Assembly: GCA_003223395.1 (NCBI GenBank)
Contig: QHUZ01000035.1
Span: 1 to 64,000, forward strand
Reading direction: 5' to 3'
Length of the DNA stretch: 64,000 nt
Source of the DNA: Gemmatimonadota bacterium
Lineage (GTDB): Bacteria; Gemmatimonadota; Gemmatimonadetes; Gemmatimonadales; GWC2-71-9
Part shown: piece by piece, positions 61,152-64,000 of the stretch
Position numbering within the stretch: position 1 is the first letter of the stretch
How the letters are laid out: every line of letters starts with the position of its first letter
Notes under the pieces: generated by a model
Databases searched by the model: none
What the model was told of the DNA's origin: nothing
The model's input: the letters and a program-made list of their open reading frames with translations, nothing else
Position numbers and translations under genes: made by a program

Positions 61152-62725
61152 AACGCTACGACGCGATCGTCATCGGCGGCGGCCACAACGGTCTCGTGAC
61201 CGCGGCATATCTCGCGCGCGCCAAGAAGTCGGTGCTCGTCCTCGAGCGCCGGCCGCGCGTGGGCGGTGCGGCAATCACCGAAGAGATCTTCCCCGGCTTC
61301 AAGTTCACGATGTTCTCCTACGTCGTCTCCCTGCTCCGGCCCGAGATCATTCGCGATCTCGATCTCCCGAAGCACGGGCTGCACATCCTGCCGCTCGAGA
61401 GCACCGTCACGCCGATGGAGAACGGTGACTACCTCGCCGCCTGGGGCGATCACGACGAAACCCGGCGCGAGCTGTATCGCCACTCGCCCCGCGACGCGGA
61501 AGCGTACGACGAGTACGGCCGGTTGATGCACTTCATGGCGCAGGCGGTCAAGCCGATCCTCGGCATGGTGCCGCCCGATCCGACCTCGTTTGCGCCGGGT
61601 GATCTGGCCGGCCTGCTCAAGCTCGGCAAGCATTTCCGGGGCCTCGGCGGCGAGCGGCTGCACGCGCTCGTCAAGCTGATGACGATGAGCTCGGCGGACT
61701 TCCTGGATGAGTGGTTCGAGACGGACGTGCTCAAGGCGACGAAGTCGGCGAGCGGGATCATCGGCACATTCCTGGGGCCGCGGTCGCCGGGGACGGCGTA
61801 CGTGCTCCTCCATCATTACATGGGAGAGCTGGACGGGGTGTTTCGGGCCTGGGGATTCGCGAAAGGGGGCACGGGCGCGGTGAGCGAAGCCATCGCGTCC
61901 GCCGCCCGCTCGTTCGGGGCTGAGATCAGGTGCGATGCCGGTGTTTCGAAGGTCCTCGTGCGTAACGGCCGGGCCACTGGCGTCGTGCTGGAAAGCGGTG
62001 ACGAGTTGTCTGCGGGAATTGTCGTGTCGAGCCTCGATCCGCGCCGGACCTTCCTCCAGCTGCTCGACTCCAATGAGCTGCCCGCGGAGTTCGTCGCGGA
62101 TATCAAACGCTTCAAGTTCCGCGGTTCGTCGGGCAAGGTGAACCTGGCGCTCGATTTGTTGCCCAGCTTCACCTGCATGCCGGGCATCGGCCGGCAGCAC
62201 CGCGGTGCGTTCTCGATCAGTCCCAGCCTCGACTACGTCGAGCGCGCGTACGACGATGCCAAATACGGCGAGTTCTCGCGCCGGCCCTACATGGACATCG
62301 TCTTCCCCTCGATGATCGATCCCGGCATGGCGCCGCCGGGGAAGCACGTCATGTCGATCTTCGTGCAGTACGCGCCGTATCACCTGAACGGCGGTTGGAC
62401 CGACGCGAAGCGCGAGGCGTTCGGCGACGCGGTCGTGAACACGGTCGAGAGCTTCGCCCCGGGGTTCACGTCGAAGATCCTGCACCGGCAGGTCATTACG
62501 CCGCTCGACATCGAGAAGATAACCGGCCTGTCGGAAGGCAACATCTTCGCCGGCGAGCTGGCGTTGCATCAGCTGTTCTTCCTGCGACCCGCGCCGGGGT
62601 GGGCGAAGTTCGCCACGCCGGTCCGTGGCTTCTATCAGGCCGGCTCGGGGACGCACCCAGGCGGCGGGATCATGGGGGCGTCGGGCCGGCTTGCGGCAAT
62701 GCGCATCCTGAAGGATCGGGCGTGA
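61148..62725 (+). CDS. PYROXD2-like NAD(P)/FAD-dependent oxidoreductase
   Basis: A 525-residue flavoprotein of the phytoene-desaturase-like fold. N-terminal DAIVIGGGHNGLVTAAYLARAKKSVLVLERR (Rossmann plus ribose Glu) is followed by RVGGAAITEEIFPGFKF, then AWGFAKGGTGAVSEAIA and a C-terminal FYQAGSGTHPGGGIMGASG that closes on FAD. It overlaps the GcvT-like gene and the following paralogue by 4 nt each. The substrate is unknown. Confidence 0.9.
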   Translation: MKRYDAIVIGGGHNGLVTAAYLARAKKSVLVLERRPRVGGAAITEEIFPGFKFTMFSYVVSLLRPEIIRDLDLPKHGLHILPLESTVTPMENGDYLAAWGDHDETRRELYRHSPRDAEAYDEYGRLMHFMAQAVKPILGMVPPDPTSFAPGDLAGLLKLGKHFRGLGGERLHALVKLMTMSSADFLDEWFETDVLKATKSASGIIGTFLGPRSPGTAYVLLHHYMGELDGVFRAWGFAKGGTGAVSEAIASAARSFGAEIRCDAGVSKVLVRNGRATGVVLESGDELSAGIVVSSLDPRRTFLQLLDSNELPAEFVADIKRFKFRGSSGKVNLALDLLPSFTCMPGIGRQHRGAFSISPSLDYVERAYDDAKYGEFSRRPYMDIVFPSMIDPGMAPPGKHVMSIFVQYAPYHLNGGWTDAKREAFGDAVVNTVESFAPGFTSKILHRQVITPLDIEKITGLSEGNIFAGELALHQLFFLRPAPGWAKFATPVRGFYQAGSGTHPGGGIMGASGRLAAMRILKDRA

Positions 62726-64000
62726 AGTACGACGCGATCGTCATCGGCGCGGGAGCCAACGGCCTCGTGACTGCGCACTATCTCGCCCGCGCGGGCAAAC
62801 GCGTCGTCGTGGTGGAACAACGCCAGGCAGTTGATCCCTCCGCCGATATCGGTTGGGTGCCGCCCCGGGTGATTCGCGATCTGGGTCTACGAAACCTTCG
62901 ACTCGAGCAGCCCGATCCGTGGCTCACCGTGCCCCTCGATGGCGGTGGGACGCTCGAACTGTCGCGCGACGTCGGTCGGTCGGCCGACGCGATTCGCCGC
63001 CTCAGCCCCGCCGACGCCGCCAAGTGGCCCGAGTTCTGCGCGCGCATGCGGACGCTCGCCGGGGTTCTCGAGAAGCTCTACCTCGTGCCGGCGCCCGATA
63101 TCGAGACTCGGGACCCTCGCGAGCTGGCGCGCATCGTAGGCCTGGGCCTGTATGTGCGCCGACTTGGCAAGCAGGCGGTCATCGACCTCGCCCGCATTCT
63201 GCCGATGTCCATCGCGGAGCTGCTCGACGACTGGTTCGAGAACGATGCCCTGAAGGGCGCGCTGGGTGCGCTCGGCATCTGGCACCTGAAGCAAGGGCCC
63301 CGCTCGGGCGGCACCGCGTTCAACTTCCTGCATCACCACGTAGGAAGTGCCGCGGGCGTGTTCCGGCCACCTCGCTCGAATATCACGGCGGCGCTCGCCG
63401 CGAAGCCGGGCGTCGAGATTCGCCGGGGAGCGCGTGCCACGGTTCTCGCCAAGAATGGCCGCGCCAGCGGCGTGGTGCTCGAGAACAGCGGGGAGACGAT
63501 CGAGGCACCGCTCGTCGTATCGAGCGCCCCGCCGCGCGCCACCCTGCAGCCGCTCGCGATCGAGCTTTACCCAGACTTCGCGCGCGCCGTGAGCAACATC
63601 AAGGCACGCGGTGTCGTGGCCCGCGGCACACTAACGCTCGCACAGCCGCCCGCGTACTCCACCCTCTGCATCGCCCCCTCGCTCGACTATCTGGAGCGCG
63701 CTTATGACGATGCCAAGTACGGCAAGGACTCGACCGCTCCGTACGTCGAGGTCCAGCGTACGGACGGGCGGGTAGAGGTCCACGTGCAGTTCGTGCCGCC
63801 CGGCACGCATGGCGGGCTCGCGGAGCGGGTTGCGCAGATCCTCGAGGTTCGCCCCAACCAGGTGACGCTGCAGCCGGCCGAGGAGAGCCTCTACCACGGA
63901 GAGCTTACTCTCGACCAAATTCTGTTCATGCGTCCCGTGCCTGGTTGGAGCCGCTACCGCACGCCCATCGAGGGGCTGTATCTGTGTGGCTCGGGCACGC
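62722..64000 (+). CDS. PYROXD2-like oxidoreductase paralogue, 3' end outside window
   Basis: Open from GTG 62722 to the right edge (about 426 codons seen). N-terminus YDAIVIGAGANGLVTAHYLARAGKRVVVVEQR is a complete FAD-binding motif. Compared with its neighbour it lacks the GGAAITEE-F-PG segment after the first Rossmann motif (it reads RQAVDPSADIGWVPPRVIRDL) and the glycine-rich KGGTGAVSEA stretch (FRPPRSNITAALAAKPG). Downstream parts are well matched: DDWFENDALKGALGALGI, IAPSLDYLERAYDDAKYGKD, LYLCGSGT. The GTGA overlap couples it to the preceding gene. It may be a partner subunit or divergent duplicate. Confidence 0.85.
   Translation, partial: MKYDAIVIGAGANGLVTAHYLARAGKRVVVVEQRQAVDPSADIGWVPPRVIRDLGLRNLRLEQPDPWLTVPLDGGGTLELSRDVGRSADAIRRLSPADAAKWPEFCARMRTLAGVLEKLYLVPAPDIETRDPRELARIVGLGLYVRRLGKQAVIDLARILPMSIAELLDDWFENDALKGALGALGIWHLKQGPRSGGTAFNFLHHHVGSAAGVFRPPRSNITAALAAKPGVEIRRGARATVLAKNGRASGVVLENSGETIEAPLVVSSAPPRATLQPLAIELYPDFARAVSNIKARGVVARGTLTLAQPPAYSTLCIAPSLDYLERAYDDAKYGKDSTAPYVEVQRTDGRVEVHVQFVPPGTHGGLAERVAQILEVRPNQVTLQPAEESLYHGELTLDQILFMRPVPGWSRYRTPIEGLYLCGSGT

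Overview
The window is GC-rich DNA, densely packed with genes and with many 4-nt start/stop overlaps. The protein mix is secreted M16, M1, S9 and M56 peptidases, TolB-propeller and plain amidohydrolases, a DUF5916 outer-membrane protein, DinB-fold enzymes, paired BlaI/M56 regulators and split PntAA/AB/B. That mix suggests a soil-type Gemmatimonadota or a close relative. The assignment is inference, because no rRNA or tRNA gene was found. Most genes are ordinary chromosomal housekeeping or secretory functions.

Layout. 1-440 is the end of a Ser/Thr kinase. A minus-strand run from 12839 down to 437 holds an amidohydrolase, a PIG-L deacetylase, an Fe(III)-type ABC importer (binding protein, ATPase, permease), an MFS exporter, a PafA-like phosphatase, a small unknown protein, and an ABC ATPase with a broken ABC-2 permease. 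12900-14539 pairs a zinc-ribbon/LURP-like membrane protein with a rhomboid. Next come an M16 peptidase, an acyl-CoA dehydrogenase, a four-helix-bundle gene inside an inverted-repeat element (19286-19820), a PRTase-like protein, citrate synthase, a GYD protein, a DEAD-box helicase, and a 1107-residue propeller-amidohydrolase. 27190-29437 carries an XRE regulator and, divergently, an operator-controlled AhpD-like/ChrB pair without chrA. SURF1, GIY-YIG, OsmC, a glyoxalase-like protein, a GMC oxidoreductase and an M1 peptidase follow.

From 44865 down to 35093 thirteen minus-strand genes lie no more than 16 nt apart: a YtrA-type GntR repressor, an ABC pair, three unknown secreted/membrane proteins, GGDEF, RidA, a TIGR01777 epimerase, a TM2 protein and the proton-translocating transhydrogenase. 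Then come DinB and Ada. 46674-57245 holds two divergent BlaI-M56 modules, one ending in an eight-copy SDYE repeat array and one in about thirteen HEAT repeats. Each has its own type of operator dyad. The minus-strand module runs on into the DUF5916 barrel. An S9 peptidase, a broken methyltransferase, a GcvT-like protein and two PYROXD2-like flavoproteins (the second cut by the window edge) finish the window.

The most noteworthy features are the twin BlaI/M56 repeat-sensor modules, a roughly 120-145-nt imperfectly palindromic dispersed repeat with copies at 23599-23720 and 46527-46670, the four-helix-bundle element, and three genes that each combine an internal deletion with a frameshift.
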